This document shows, one piece after another, positions 8,245-17,698 of a stretch of 64,000 bases of DNA. The notes below the pieces were generated by a model. The model was given only the letters and a program-made list of their open reading frames with translations, did not search any database and was not told the DNA's origin. Position 1 is the first letter of the stretch. Each line of letters begins with the position of its first letter. A program made the translations under genes and the position numbers. This DNA is from JAGXRK01 sp963804005 (lineage in GTDB: Bacteria > Bacteroidota > Ignavibacteria > Ignavibacteriales > Ignavibacteriaceae): NCBI GenBank assembly GCA_963804005.1, contig CAWDOP010000008.1:179599-243598 (forward strand). The letters are read 5' to 3'.

Positions 8245-10442
8245 TACTTACCATTTTCAGAAGTATTGTCCTTTTCCATTTCTTCCTGCTTCGGATATTT
8301 TATTCTTTTATGATACTGACCAAGCAGAATAGTTTTAACGGAATTCTTTATAATGGTAATATCTCTAAATGTTATTGGCGCTTCATCTAGCTGTCCTTCT
8401 TTAATTCGCGCATTTACAATGTTGTTTATCATATTTTCAACTTTTTGCTGATCGGGTTCTGTGATTGATCTAACCGCAGATTCACAGCCATCTGCTAACA
8501 TTACAATTGCTGTTTCCTTTGTTCTTGGCTTTGGACCCGGATAACGGTAATCATCAGGATTCACATTTTCTTCCCCGTATAATTCTTTTGCTTTTTCATA
8601 AAAGAAGGTTATTATGGTTGTGCCATGATGCATCGGAATAAAATCTATAATTTCTTTTGGAAGTTTTTCTTCAATGGCTAAATCAATTCCTTCCTTAACG
8701 TGCCGCACAATCATCTGTACACTTTCTTCAGGTTTAAGTCCTTCATGTATATTCTGGCTGCCCATTTGATTTTCGACAAATCCCAAGGGGGTAATTGTTT
8801 TTCCTATATCGTGATAATAAGCACCAACTCTGGCCAGAAGCGGATTTGCTCCAATCTTTTCAGCAGCAGCTTCAGCAAGATTTCCCATAATAAGAGAATG
8901 ATTAAAAGTGCCGGGGGCTTTTCTTGTAAGTTCTTTTAGTATTGGTCTGTCGAAGTTAGAAAGTTCTAGTAAAGTAAGATCTGTTGTTATCTTAAAAATT
9001 CTTTCGAAGAATATTAATAACCCATATGTGAGTACAGGACTGATGAGCGCATTCGACCCGGCAAAAGCAAGTTCAATAAGCATTGTATCTACAGGAGCAA
9101 ATCTTTCAAGTCCGAATGCAAGAATTGAGGCAAAGTAACCAAAAAGAATATATAAAAACGAACGGAATATTTGTGTTCTGTTTTTTATGTCACGAACCGT
9201 ATAAACTGAAATTCCGCCAGCAATAAAATTCATTGCCATAAAAGTGTAATCATTACCGCGCAGTGCACCTGTTATAAGAGTCAGAATAACAGTTGTGTAA
9301 AATCCTACTCTTGAATCAAATACAATTGTAAATATCATTGATGCGGCAGGAACGAAAATCAAAAAATGAATCGGAGCTTCTACTGAAATTTGACTTAGCA
9401 AAAATGTAACGAACGAAACAAAGATAAATACTATTGCAATGAGAACTATTTTAGTATTATCATAAAATATTTTTTTTCGGAAAAAATAGAGATAGAGTGT
9501 AAGCAAGCCTATCAACAATCCAATATGAATAAACTTACCGAGAGCTTGAAGCAGCATTCCAACCTGCCCAATTGTATCACCCTTTGCTTCTTTAAACGAT
9601 TCAATTATCAGTATAGCCTGTTTGGTTATTCTATCGTGCTTTGCAATAATTCTTTCATTCTCATTAACAATACCGGAATACTTTGATATATTATTTTTTG
9701 CCTGCTCTACTTCTATATTTGTCAACTCACTATCGAAAATAAGATTAGGAAAGACAAAACGCATTGTATACTCTAAAACCGCATTTTCAGTTTCAGCATT
9801 AAAATTAAAACTGCTTATATTGTTTCTAACTTCTCTTCTTGCCTGATCAGCTGTTAAATAATTACCTATCGGTTCAATCCTATCAATATTTCCCTGCCTG
9901 ATTGCGATGCTGTCTTTTAGCTTTACATCGCTGTTGACACTGAGTATTCCGATTTTTTCAACTTTCTCGATCGCGGATATAACAGATGAAAATATTTCTT
10001 GAAGTCCTGGCCCGCCTCCTCTGATCATACCTTTTTGACGTTTCCTAATATTCAAAAATTTATTAAAAGAATTTGAACTCAGAAAAGTTGGATTAATAAT
10101 ATTGCTATTATCCTTCTGAAGATTGTCATCAATAACATTTATAAGATAAGCTGCATATTTTTGAACTGAATCGGTGCCAAGTAATTCTTTTTTGATAAAT
10201 ACTGGATAAACAGATTCCTCGGCAGCTTTTATTTCTGCCTGATAAATTGTTTTATCTTTTATGATTGGAAAGCTGAACGGAGCAATAAGATCATCGTGAA
10301 TCCAGATAGTTCCCTCGGTTACTTCATATTCAATTGATTCACCTTTAGGAAACATAATTACAATAAGAAAAATAGTAGTCAGTCCAATTAAAATTTTTCT
10401 TTTGATTCCTTTTTTAGTATCGATATTTAAATAGTCCTCCAT
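8244..10442 (-). CDS. 7TM-HD family (PgpH-like) cyclic-dinucleotide phosphohydrolase
   Basis: A 732-aa membrane protein. After one N-terminal helix (residues 18-33) comes a long extracytoplasmic domain to about residue 295, then seven transmembrane helices, then a cytoplasmic HD domain with NHSLIMGNLAEAAAEKIG and GAYYHDIGKT holding the metal-binding histidines and aspartate. This layout is that of PgpH/YqfF, which hydrolyses cyclic di-AMP. The C-terminus is charged. The start lies 1 base from the HAD phosphatase gene downstream on the map, so the genes are coupled. Cyclic di-AMP as substrate is inferred from the family. Confidence 0.82.
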   Translation of the reverse strand: MEDYLNIDTKKGIKRKILIGLTTIFLIVIMFPKGESIEYEVTEGTIWIHDDLIAPFSFPIIKDKTIYQAEIKAAEESVYPVFIKKELLGTDSVQKYAAYLINVIDDNLQKDNSNIINPTFLSSNSFNKFLNIRKRQKGMIRGGGPGLQEIFSSVISAIEKVEKIGILSVNSDVKLKDSIAIRQGNIDRIEPIGNYLTADQARREVRNNISSFNFNAETENAVLEYTMRFVFPNLIFDSELTNIEVEQAKNNISKYSGIVNENERIIAKHDRITKQAILIIESFKEAKGDTIGQVGMLLQALGKFIHIGLLIGLLTLYLYFFRKKIFYDNTKIVLIAIVFIFVSFVTFLLSQISVEAPIHFLIFVPAASMIFTIVFDSRVGFYTTVILTLITGALRGNDYTFMAMNFIAGGISVYTVRDIKNRTQIFRSFLYILFGYFASILAFGLERFAPVDTMLIELAFAGSNALISPVLTYGLLIFFERIFKITTDLTLLELSNFDRPILKELTRKAPGTFNHSLIMGNLAEAAAEKIGANPLLARVGAYYHDIGKTITPLGFVENQMGSQNIHEGLKPEESVQMIVRHVKEGIDLAIEEKLPKEIIDFIPMHHGTTIITFFYEKAKELYGEENVNPDDYRYPGPKPRTKETAIVMLADGCESAVRSITEPDQQKVENMINNIVNARIKEGQLDEAPITFRDITIIKNSVKTILLGQYHKRIKYPKQEEMEKDNTSENGK

Positions 10443-11294
10443 TCAATTCCCTTTCTTGTATTTTAAGATAAGGCTGAGGAACTCTCCGGCAGCGTCTTCA
10501 TTATTTGTTCTTCTAGTAACAAAGTCTGCATTTCGTTTAAGTTCTGCAACTGCATTATTTACAGCAACCTTAAAAGAGTTGGTTTTAAACATCGGAATAT
10601 CATTATACCAATCGCCAACAACTGCCGCTTCATTCTCAGATAAATTTAAATACTTAAGAAGTCTTTTTAATGCATTGCCTTTTGTGGAACCTGATTTTCT
10701 TATTTCAAGATAATAAATATTCTCTTTCGAGTGTGAACGGTAAAAAGAAGAAGAACATCCGAAAGTAAAAGGAAAACTCATCTTATCTCTAAGAAAAGTG
10801 ACTGCACTTCTGTTATCGCCTGCAAAAAATACTTCAAGAGTATTATCCAAATAATCGTCATAAGATTTAACTTCTTTAAACCTTGCACCGAACTTATCCG
10901 TTATCTGAGGAATAATAGAGTTCTGATCAGTATAGTAAATCGCATCTGCGTGGCATAAAGCAACATTAACAAGATACATATCGGATAACCTTAACGCTTT
11001 TTTAACATGGCTTTTACTTATAAATGATTCATATAAAATATTATTATCTCTGCTGTTCTTAATCAATGCTCCATCAAGAGAAATTACCGGCATGTCTATA
11101 TCCAGCTCTTCTGTAAACTTCACAATTGCTGAATGAAGTCTGCCTGAAGCAAAAGAAAATCGTACGTCTTTTTTTTTCAATTCTTTTACAAGACTTTTTG
11201 TTTTTTCGCCAATTTTTCCATCATCGCTCAGTAATGTACCGTCTAAATCAAACACGACGAGTTTTATGTCTTTAAGGATTTTAGATAATAACAT
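10443..11294 (-). CDS. Cof-type HAD-IIB sugar/nucleotide phosphatase
   Basis: A 283-aa soluble hydrolase. VVFDLDGTLLSDDG at residues 13-26 carries the nucleophilic aspartate and the acid-base aspartate, SFASGR near residue 48 is motif II, Lys in the GSTKGNALKRLL segment is motif III, and VVGDWYNDIPMF is motif IV. The cap inserted between motifs II and III is the type IIB alpha/beta cap. Family members dephosphorylate sugar phosphates or pyridoxal phosphate; the substrate here cannot be read. It sits directly upstream of the HD phosphohydrolase and 1 base from the symporter gene. Confidence 0.8.
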   Translation of the reverse strand: MLLSKILKDIKLVVFDLDGTLLSDDGKIGEKTKSLVKELKKKDVRFSFASGRLHSAIVKFTEELDIDMPVISLDGALIKNSRDNNILYESFISKSHVKKALRLSDMYLVNVALCHADAIYYTDQNSIIPQITDKFGARFKEVKSYDDYLDNTLEVFFAGDNRSAVTFLRDKMSFPFTFGCSSSFYRSHSKENIYYLEIRKSGSTKGNALKRLLKYLNLSENEAAVVGDWYNDIPMFKTNSFKVAVNNAVAELKRNADFVTRRTNNEDAAGEFLSLILKYKKGN

Positions 11295-11295
11295 T

Positions 11296-13056
11296 TTATT
11301 TAATTACAGTTTTCCAACCTTTGTTTGATAAGTTTCTGTAAATAACAAATACCGAAACAAATGAAGCGGCAAAATACATGACAGCGGTAATCATTTCGCC
11401 GAAAATCAATTTTCCTGTTCCGAATAAAATTGAATAAACTAAAATAACTCCAAATATCCAGTTAAGAAACATACTCAGAAAACCAGTATCGCTTTTTACG
11501 TGAGGTAAGGCAGAAGAAATTTTAGTCCATAAAACTCCACCGGGATGAACTTTTTCATAGAAACTATGCAACACTTTTTCATCAACCGGTTTGGTGAGAA
11601 ATGTAACAGTAAGCCAAACCAAAGTTGTAATTGGAACTATAATAAAAAGTGTATCAGGAAATTTTACATTAAATTGTAAAAGTATCGGATAAATAATAAA
11701 CGGAGTTATCATTGCAGAAATTTCGGACCAAGCATTCAATCTCCACCAAAACCATCTTAGAATAAGAACTAATCCAACTCCCGCGCCGCATTCCATAATA
11801 AATTCCCAAGCACCTGAAATTCGGTTAATAAATAAAGTAGCAATAACAGAAACAATCATTAATCCAACCGTGCTTAAACGTGATGCAAGAACATAATGCT
11901 TTTCATCTTTGCCTTTATTAACAAACCGCTGATAGAAATCATTAATTACATAAGATGTTCCCCAATTAAGATGAGTTGCTATTGTGCTCATATAAGCTGC
12001 AAAGAAAGCAGCAACTAACAATCCTTTCAATCCGGCTGGTAGAAAATCGTTGATTGCATAAATGAAACCTAAGCCTGTATTTCCACTCTGAAGTTCAGGA
12101 TAAAGAATTAATGTGCAAAGCCCTACTATTATCCAAGGCCATGGTCTGATTGCATAATGAGCAACCTGGAAAAATAAAGTTGCAAACAGTGAATGCTTTT
12201 CATCTTTAGCAGACATCATTCTTTGTGCAACGTAACCGCCACCGCCAGGTTCAGCACCGGGATACCAGGATGCCCACCATATAATTCCTATATACGCAAG
12301 GAATGATGAAATAGTTAAAGCAAACGCTCCCGTTGCTTCACCAACACTATTAATTTCAGGAAAAAAATTAAAAGCAAAGTTTGGTAAACTACTTTGTAAA
12401 CCTTGAATTCCACCTATTTGAGGAGAGTTCACTACAAGAATGGCAAGAATAATGCATCCGGCCATAGCAATAACAAACTGGAAAACATCTGTAATAACAA
12501 CGCCCCATAAACCTGAAAGAGCAGAATACACAGCAACTAAAAGCATACATAGAAAAACATAGAGTAATACTTCTGATTCAGGTACACCGAATATTCCGTG
12601 AATGATAGAAGCCATCGCTTTGTTTACCCAACCCATAATAATAACATTCATAAAAAGTCCGAGGTAAAGAGCACGAAAGCCTCTCAAAAATCTTGCGGGT
12701 TTTCCTGAATAACGGAACTCGGCAAATTCAACCTCTGTCATTATTCCCGCTCTCCGCCATAATTTTGCAAAGAAGAAAACCGTAAGCATTCCGCCAAAAG
12801 CAAAATTCCACCATATCCAGTTGCCAGCAATTCCATTTTTTGAAACCAGTTCTGTTACTGCAAGCGGAGTATCGGCAGCAAATGTTGTTGCAACCATTGA
12901 CAGACCGGCGAGATACCACGGAAGATGCCTTCCGGAAAGAAAAAATTCATTTGTGCTTTTTCCAGCTCTTTTGGAATAGATAATTGCAATGGTAATTGAT
13001 ATGATAAAGTAAAGGATAAGAATTATGTAATCAACTAGTTGCACGTTCTCCTCCAC
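11296..13056 (-). CDS. Sodium:solute symporter (SSS) family transporter
   Basis: A 586-aa polytopic protein with about 13 to 14 helices. The N-terminus has the typical SSS layout: a first helix, then SKRAGKSTNEFFLSGR, PWYLAGLSMVATTFAADTP, and later YSALSGLWGVVITDVFQF, which are family signatures around the sodium-binding helices. The protein is longer than the 480-aa relative at 15364-16809 and carries an extended tryptophan-rich C-terminal region. The solute is unknown. It is placed between the ClC transporter and the HAD phosphatase on the same strand. Confidence 0.8.
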   Translation of the reverse strand: MEENVQLVDYIILILYFIISITIAIIYSKRAGKSTNEFFLSGRHLPWYLAGLSMVATTFAADTPLAVTELVSKNGIAGNWIWWNFAFGGMLTVFFFAKLWRRAGIMTEVEFAEFRYSGKPARFLRGFRALYLGLFMNVIIMGWVNKAMASIIHGIFGVPESEVLLYVFLCMLLVAVYSALSGLWGVVITDVFQFVIAMAGCIILAILVVNSPQIGGIQGLQSSLPNFAFNFFPEINSVGEATGAFALTISSFLAYIGIIWWASWYPGAEPGGGGYVAQRMMSAKDEKHSLFATLFFQVAHYAIRPWPWIIVGLCTLILYPELQSGNTGLGFIYAINDFLPAGLKGLLVAAFFAAYMSTIATHLNWGTSYVINDFYQRFVNKGKDEKHYVLASRLSTVGLMIVSVIATLFINRISGAWEFIMECGAGVGLVLILRWFWWRLNAWSEISAMITPFIIYPILLQFNVKFPDTLFIIVPITTLVWLTVTFLTKPVDEKVLHSFYEKVHPGGVLWTKISSALPHVKSDTGFLSMFLNWIFGVILVYSILFGTGKLIFGEMITAVMYFAASFVSVFVIYRNLSNKGWKTVIK

Positions 13057-13064
13057 GACACAAT

Positions 13065-15206
13065 TTAAGCTTTTTGAATTTTTTCTATGGTTTCCGGTTT
13101 ACCAAGAACAAGTAATTTGTCGCCCGGCTGCAAAATCAGTGATGGAGACGGAAACTCACCGGGACGAATGCTTTTATCTTCCGAGTCGCTCCCTGAATGA
13201 TGAACTACTAAAATTTCGAGTTCATATTTTTTACGAATATCAATTTCCTTAATTGTTTTTTCAATCCAAGAAACGGGTACATCAATTTCACAAATGTGCA
13301 TTCCACCTAAAACTTCAATCGACCGTGAGTCATCGGCTGAATCAAGCAATGAGCTAAATCCGCCAGTTAGATCCTCCTGAAAGATTCTCATATTGTAAGC
13401 ATTTATAACCGCACTTTTTGTAACAATACCAATTACTTTCTTTTCCTGTGCATTATTACAAACCGCAATATGATCTTTATCCACCTGTCCAAAAATGTGC
13501 ATAATCAGGTCAAGATTGTCTTCCGGCAAAACGAATGGAATATTTGAATTTGCAACATCGCTTGCAATTAAAGTAAGAGAGACAGATTCTGTATCAAGAA
13601 TATGTTCACGAATATCATTTAATTCAACTGATCCGATGTAAGAATCTCTTTCATCAACAACTATTGCAAAATGACTTTTACCGCTTAACAAACTTGTAAT
13701 GACTTCAGAAAATGGTGAAGATCGTTTGATTAGAACAGGATCCGTTTCCATTACACTGCTTACTAAAATTGACCGCAGCAAATTAACTTCTCTTTTATCG
13801 TGAATATTAATTCCTTTGCTTTCTAGAACTGCAGTCTCAATAGATTTTTTTGCAATCTGGTTTGATAGTAAAACCGAAATTATACTGGCAATCATTAAAG
13901 GAGGAATGATTAGGTAATTATTTGTGAATTCAAAAATCATCAGTATTGCGGTTATAGGCATATGAGTTACACCTGAAAGCATTGCACCCATTCCAACCAA
14001 TGCATAAGCACCGGGAGATGCAGTCCATTGAGGAAACAGCATATTTGCTATGATTCCCGTGGAAGCACCAAGCATTGCACCGAAATAAATAGATGGGGCA
14101 AACACTCCACCCGAACCTCCTGAACCAAGTGTAAAAGCGGTAGCAATCATCTTGGCACCGAGAAGCAGTAATAATAATTTAAGTTCCAGGTTATTCCATA
14201 CTGCATCATTTATAGCTTCATATCCAACACCAAATACCTGGGGAAGAAATATTCCAATTATTCCAACAGCCAATCCACCAATTGCAGGTTTTGTCCAGGG
14301 CGGCAATTTAGCTTCTTCAAAATACTTGCGGATATTTAAAAATAATCTTATAAAAACAACGGATGCTAATCCAGCTATGATTCCAAGAGCTGCATAGATG
14401 AACAATTCACGTGCATCGAGCATATCATAAGCTGGAACTATAAATGCGGGATAATCTCCCAGATAATATCTTGATACAACAGTAGCAACAACTGATGATA
14501 TGATTATAGGAGGCATGTTTACAACACGCATGTCTGCAATAATAATTTCTATTGCAAAGATTGCTCCAGCAATTGGAGCATTGAATGTTGCTGATAAACC
14601 CGCTGCTGCACCACAAGCAAGAAATGTTCTTAGTTGACGTGTATTAACCTTTAGTACCTGTCCTATAGCAGAACCTATTGCGGCACCGATATGAACGATA
14701 GGACCTTCTCTTCCGGCAGAACCACCGGAACCAATTGTAATTGCTGATGTAATTGCTTTGGAAATAAAAACTCTGAACCGTATTATTCCGCCTTTAGTGG
14801 CAAATGCTTCCATTACTTCCGGAACACCCGAACCTTTAACCTCAGGAGCAATACGAGTTATAATAAGACCGACTAGCAGACCACCGATAACGGGCACAAC
14901 TAACCTTATCCACCATGGAATCTGAAGAAGTATCGATGTTTCGTAGCTGTCTGTTGAAAAAAAAAGGTGATGAGAAAGTTTATATAAATATCTAAAGAGA
15001 ATCGCTCCATACGCACCGAGCACACCAATTATTACGGCGGTAACTAATAAAAATATCTGTCCGCTTTTCTTGAACAGAAAAGGTTTGCTGTCACCATAAA
15101 TTTCATCGAGAGAACCTTTGCCAGTAATAAAATCAAAGTTAATACTAGCAATGTAATTTTGTATTCTATTAAGATAGTCTTTTAATAATTTCACAACTAT
15201 GACCAA
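13065..15206 (-). CDS. ClC chloride channel/transporter with CBS and TrkA-C domains
   Basis: A 713-aa membrane protein. The ClC core shows GSGGSAGREGPIVHIGAAIG (gating glutamate in GREGP), GSGGSGGVFAPSIYFGAMLG and the VGMGAMLSGVTHMPITAI region of the ion pathway. The gating glutamate is present, so proton-coupled exchange is possible. Two CBS domains follow the membrane part (around residues 490-610), then a C-terminal regulatory TrkA-C-like domain near residues 640-710 ending in LILQPGDKLLVLGKPETIE. Such ClC-CBS-TrkA-C fusions link anion flux to a cytoplasmic ligand. The gene ends 8 bases from the symporter gene start. Confidence 0.85.
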   Translation of the reverse strand: MVIVVKLLKDYLNRIQNYIASINFDFITGKGSLDEIYGDSKPFLFKKSGQIFLLVTAVIIGVLGAYGAILFRYLYKLSHHLFFSTDSYETSILLQIPWWIRLVVPVIGGLLVGLIITRIAPEVKGSGVPEVMEAFATKGGIIRFRVFISKAITSAITIGSGGSAGREGPIVHIGAAIGSAIGQVLKVNTRQLRTFLACGAAAGLSATFNAPIAGAIFAIEIIIADMRVVNMPPIIISSVVATVVSRYYLGDYPAFIVPAYDMLDARELFIYAALGIIAGLASVVFIRLFLNIRKYFEEAKLPPWTKPAIGGLAVGIIGIFLPQVFGVGYEAINDAVWNNLELKLLLLLLGAKMIATAFTLGSGGSGGVFAPSIYFGAMLGASTGIIANMLFPQWTASPGAYALVGMGAMLSGVTHMPITAILMIFEFTNNYLIIPPLMIASIISVLLSNQIAKKSIETAVLESKGINIHDKREVNLLRSILVSSVMETDPVLIKRSSPFSEVITSLLSGKSHFAIVVDERDSYIGSVELNDIREHILDTESVSLTLIASDVANSNIPFVLPEDNLDLIMHIFGQVDKDHIAVCNNAQEKKVIGIVTKSAVINAYNMRIFQEDLTGGFSSLLDSADDSRSIEVLGGMHICEIDVPVSWIEKTIKEIDIRKKYELEILVVHHSGSDSEDKSIRPGEFPSPSLILQPGDKLLVLGKPETIEKIQKA

Positions 15207-15363
15207 ACTATATTTAGATTCTTGATACTAGTTTCTGGATTCTGTATATAATTGAATAAACTCAAAATTTCATCTCCATTTGCAAGATACCAGAGTCGAG
15301 TATCCGGTATCTGATTTTCAAAACGAATTAAATAATACACAATTCAGATATTAATCTAATAAG

Positions 15364-16809
15364 TTAAGAATTTCTATCATTATACTTTGAAAGCAATCCT
15401 CCAATAAGCAGAGTTGCCAGAACTCCCACAAAAGTAAACCACGTCCATGCAACTAAGTTAAGCGAAATAACTGTTATCATTATAAAGATTCCTGCAACAA
15501 ATCCGGCGAGAGCATCTTCCTGTTTTGATTTTGGGAAGAATATTCCCAGCAGAAAAGTACCAAGCAATCCGCCGTAAGTAAACGAAGCAATGCTTAATGC
15601 AATTTCAACAACTGCCTGCGAACTTTCCTTAAAAAAGAATGCCGATAACACCAACAAAAACCCAAACATAATAGTGAACAACCTTGAGATTCTAAGTTTT
15701 TGCTGGTCATTGAGTTCTTTCTTAGTTAAGGGAAGATATAAATCCATCATCATTGAAGATGACAGTGAACTCATTGACCCAGCAAGTGTTGACATTGCAG
15801 CGGCAAGTAAGGCTGCTATGATAACGCCTGTTAATCCGATTGGTAATACTTCTATTATAAACTTTGGAAAAATTTCATCAGATCTTAAATCCATTGGACC
15901 ATAAAACGCATAAAGTAAAACACCTAGAAATAAGAAAACAGCAAATTGCATTATTACAATTATCCCACTTCCGACAATAGCTTTCTGACTTCCCTTTAAA
16001 TCTTTTATCGCAAGTAATCGCTGAACAACCAACTGATCTGTTCCATGCGAAGCCATAGACAAAAAAGCGCCGCCGATTAATCCGCCGATTAAAGTATATG
16101 GATCACTTAAAAAACCGGAGAGACCTTTATCAAATCCGAAATTTATAATGCTTAATTTATCTGATATCGAAGTACTGCTTAATGTTGTTGATAAAGAATC
16201 AGGAAGATGATAAATAATAAAAATTCCCGCTATTATTGCACCGCTCACATAAATTGTCATTTGAATAACGTCAACCCAGATTACTCCTTTTATTCCGCCG
16301 GTGTAAGTATAAATCAGCGATATAACTGCCACTATAACTATCGCAATCATTGGATCAACATTTAGCATAAGATAAATTGGAATTGCCGTCGCGAACAGTC
16401 TTACGCCATCTGCAGCCGTCCTAGTAAAAATAAAAACAACTGAGGCAAAAGATCTTGTTTTTCCGCCGTATCTTGTTTCAAGAAAAGTGTAAGCCGTTTT
16501 TAAGTTTCCTTTACTGTACTGAGGAAGAAAAACAATTGCAACCACAATTCTGCCGAGCAAATATCCTATTGTAATCTGAAGAAAGTTAAGATTAGTTAAG
16601 TAAGCAAGACCTGGAATTGAAATGAAAGTAAGTGCACTGGTTTCGGCGGCAACAATAGAAAAGCAAACAGCCCACCACGGGACGGCCTGTGATCCTAAAA
16701 AATAATCCTGAATTGATTTTTGCCTTCCTCCAGAAACAATTCCGAAGATTGCAACACCAACCAAATAAGCTGCTATAATAAAATAATCAACCGTAGCAGC
16801 TCCCAACAA
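15364..16809 (-). CDS. Sodium:solute symporter (SSS), SGLT-like
   Basis: A 481-aa membrane protein with about 13 helices. GGRQKSIQDYFLGSQAVPWWAVCFSI and AAETSALTFISIPGLAYLTN near the N-terminus are typical of SGLT-like SSS transporters, and YTGGIKGVIWVDVIQM marks the helix 5-6 region. The 157 bases between this gene and the ClC gene have no ORF. Its start is immediately adjacent to the STAS gene stop, so the two are co-transcribed. The solute is unknown; sugars, carboxylates and sialic acid are all handled by this family. Confidence 0.8.
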   Translation of the reverse strand: MLGAATVDYFIIAAYLVGVAIFGIVSGGRQKSIQDYFLGSQAVPWWAVCFSIVAAETSALTFISIPGLAYLTNLNFLQITIGYLLGRIVVAIVFLPQYSKGNLKTAYTFLETRYGGKTRSFASVVFIFTRTAADGVRLFATAIPIYLMLNVDPMIAIVIVAVISLIYTYTGGIKGVIWVDVIQMTIYVSGAIIAGIFIIYHLPDSLSTTLSSTSISDKLSIINFGFDKGLSGFLSDPYTLIGGLIGGAFLSMASHGTDQLVVQRLLAIKDLKGSQKAIVGSGIIVIMQFAVFLFLGVLLYAFYGPMDLRSDEIFPKFIIEVLPIGLTGVIIAALLAAAMSTLAGSMSSLSSSMMMDLYLPLTKKELNDQQKLRISRLFTIMFGFLLVLSAFFFKESSQAVVEIALSIASFTYGGLLGTFLLGIFFPKSKQEDALAGFVAGIFIMITVISLNLVAWTWFTFVGVLATLLIGGLLSKYNDRNS

Positions 16810-17157
16810 CTAAACTCCTTTTAGCTCTTCTACTGCCTGATCAACTGTTTGAGTTACAGGCAATACTCTGTCAAGCTGAGTTATTTTAATTAATGAATAT
16901 ACTTTCTCAGAAGGTGCAGAAAGCCTTATATGTCCTTCACCGGTTGAAAGAATTCTGTTTGCAATAAGTATGGCGCTTAAACCAGATGAATCACAGCTTT
17001 CAACTTCACTAAGATCAATTACTAGTTTATTAACGCCTTCAACTTTAAGCAACACTGTAAATTCACCTTTCAACAAGCCCGATATATTGGTGTCTAATCT
17101 TTTTTCGTTCAGTTTGAAGACTGTAATATCACCGATTTTTTTGGTTTCAAAATTCAT
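16810..17157 (-). CDS. STAS-domain anti-sigma-factor-antagonist-like protein
   Basis: A 115-aa single-domain protein. LVIDLSEVESCDSSGLSAIL at residues about 45-64 matches the SpoIIAA-type STAS core, with the serine of DSSGL in the place that is phosphorylated in partner-switch systems. It would bind an anti-sigma factor or a kinase, but no RsbW/SpoIIAB-like kinase is in the window. It is sandwiched between the symporter and a small hypothetical gene with spacing under 10 bases, indicating one transcript. Confidence 0.8.
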   Translation of the reverse strand: MNFETKKIGDITVFKLNEKRLDTNISGLLKGEFTVLLKVEGVNKLVIDLSEVESCDSSGLSAILIANRILSTGEGHIRLSAPSEKVYSLIKITQLDRVLPVTQTVDQAVEELKGV

Positions 17158-17166
17158 AAAGAATCC

Positions 17167-17697
17167 TTAAAACATTTTAAGACAATTTAAAAAATTATTA
17201 TATGAGTTTTCCGGTTTTTCTTCATTATTCGCTATTTGAAGATTGTAATATTTATCGGAGCCTTTTCTCTTAAAACCTATTCTCACTTTTGACGGAATGG
17301 TTTGTAAAATATATATGGCAAATAAATTTTCAGCACGGTTAAGATCAATAACTGCATCGTACCGCATGCTTTCAAGCTTTGCAGTAAGCTTATGGTTTGG
17401 AAGATCAAGTCTTGTTAGTTCGGCAATTCCTACCTCAATTGCTCTTGTTCTATAAATCTGAGCAAGAAGACTAACCCGGTAATCTCTTGTAAGAACCTGG
17501 AAACTTTTTTTACGTTCATCAAGAAACCTTAATACATGAAGTGAAGCACGAAAATCTTTTTCATCATCAGGAAGAACAATAAGAAAAGAAAAAGAGCGCC
17601 TGAATGCAGTGGAAAAAGAAATTTCTTCGCTTTTACTGTGCTTTAGTTTTTTGTTGACTAAAAATTTTGCCGTTTTTTGTTTTAAAAATTCAATCAT
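17167..17697 (-). CDS. Hypothetical protein resembling half of a GT9 glycosyltransferase
   Basis: A 176-aa soluble protein without signal peptide. FLIVLPDDEKDFRASLHVLRFL near residue 37 and YDAVIDLNRAENLFAIYILQTIPSKVRIGFKR near residue 113 resemble the N-terminal Rossmann domain of heptosyltransferase (GT9) enzymes, where a D-x-N segment precedes the sugar-acceptor region. The nucleotide-sugar-binding C-terminal half is absent. It may be a stand-alone relative with a non-catalytic role. It lies one base after the ligA gene and 9 bases before the STAS gene. Confidence 0.5.
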   Translation of the reverse strand: MIEFLKQKTAKFLVNKKLKHSKSEEISFSTAFRRSFSFLIVLPDDEKDFRASLHVLRFLDERKKSFQVLTRDYRVSLLAQIYRTRAIEVGIAELTRLDLPNHKLTAKLESMRYDAVIDLNRAENLFAIYILQTIPSKVRIGFKRKGSDKYYNLQIANNEEKPENSYNNFLNCLKMF

Positions 17698-17698
17698 T

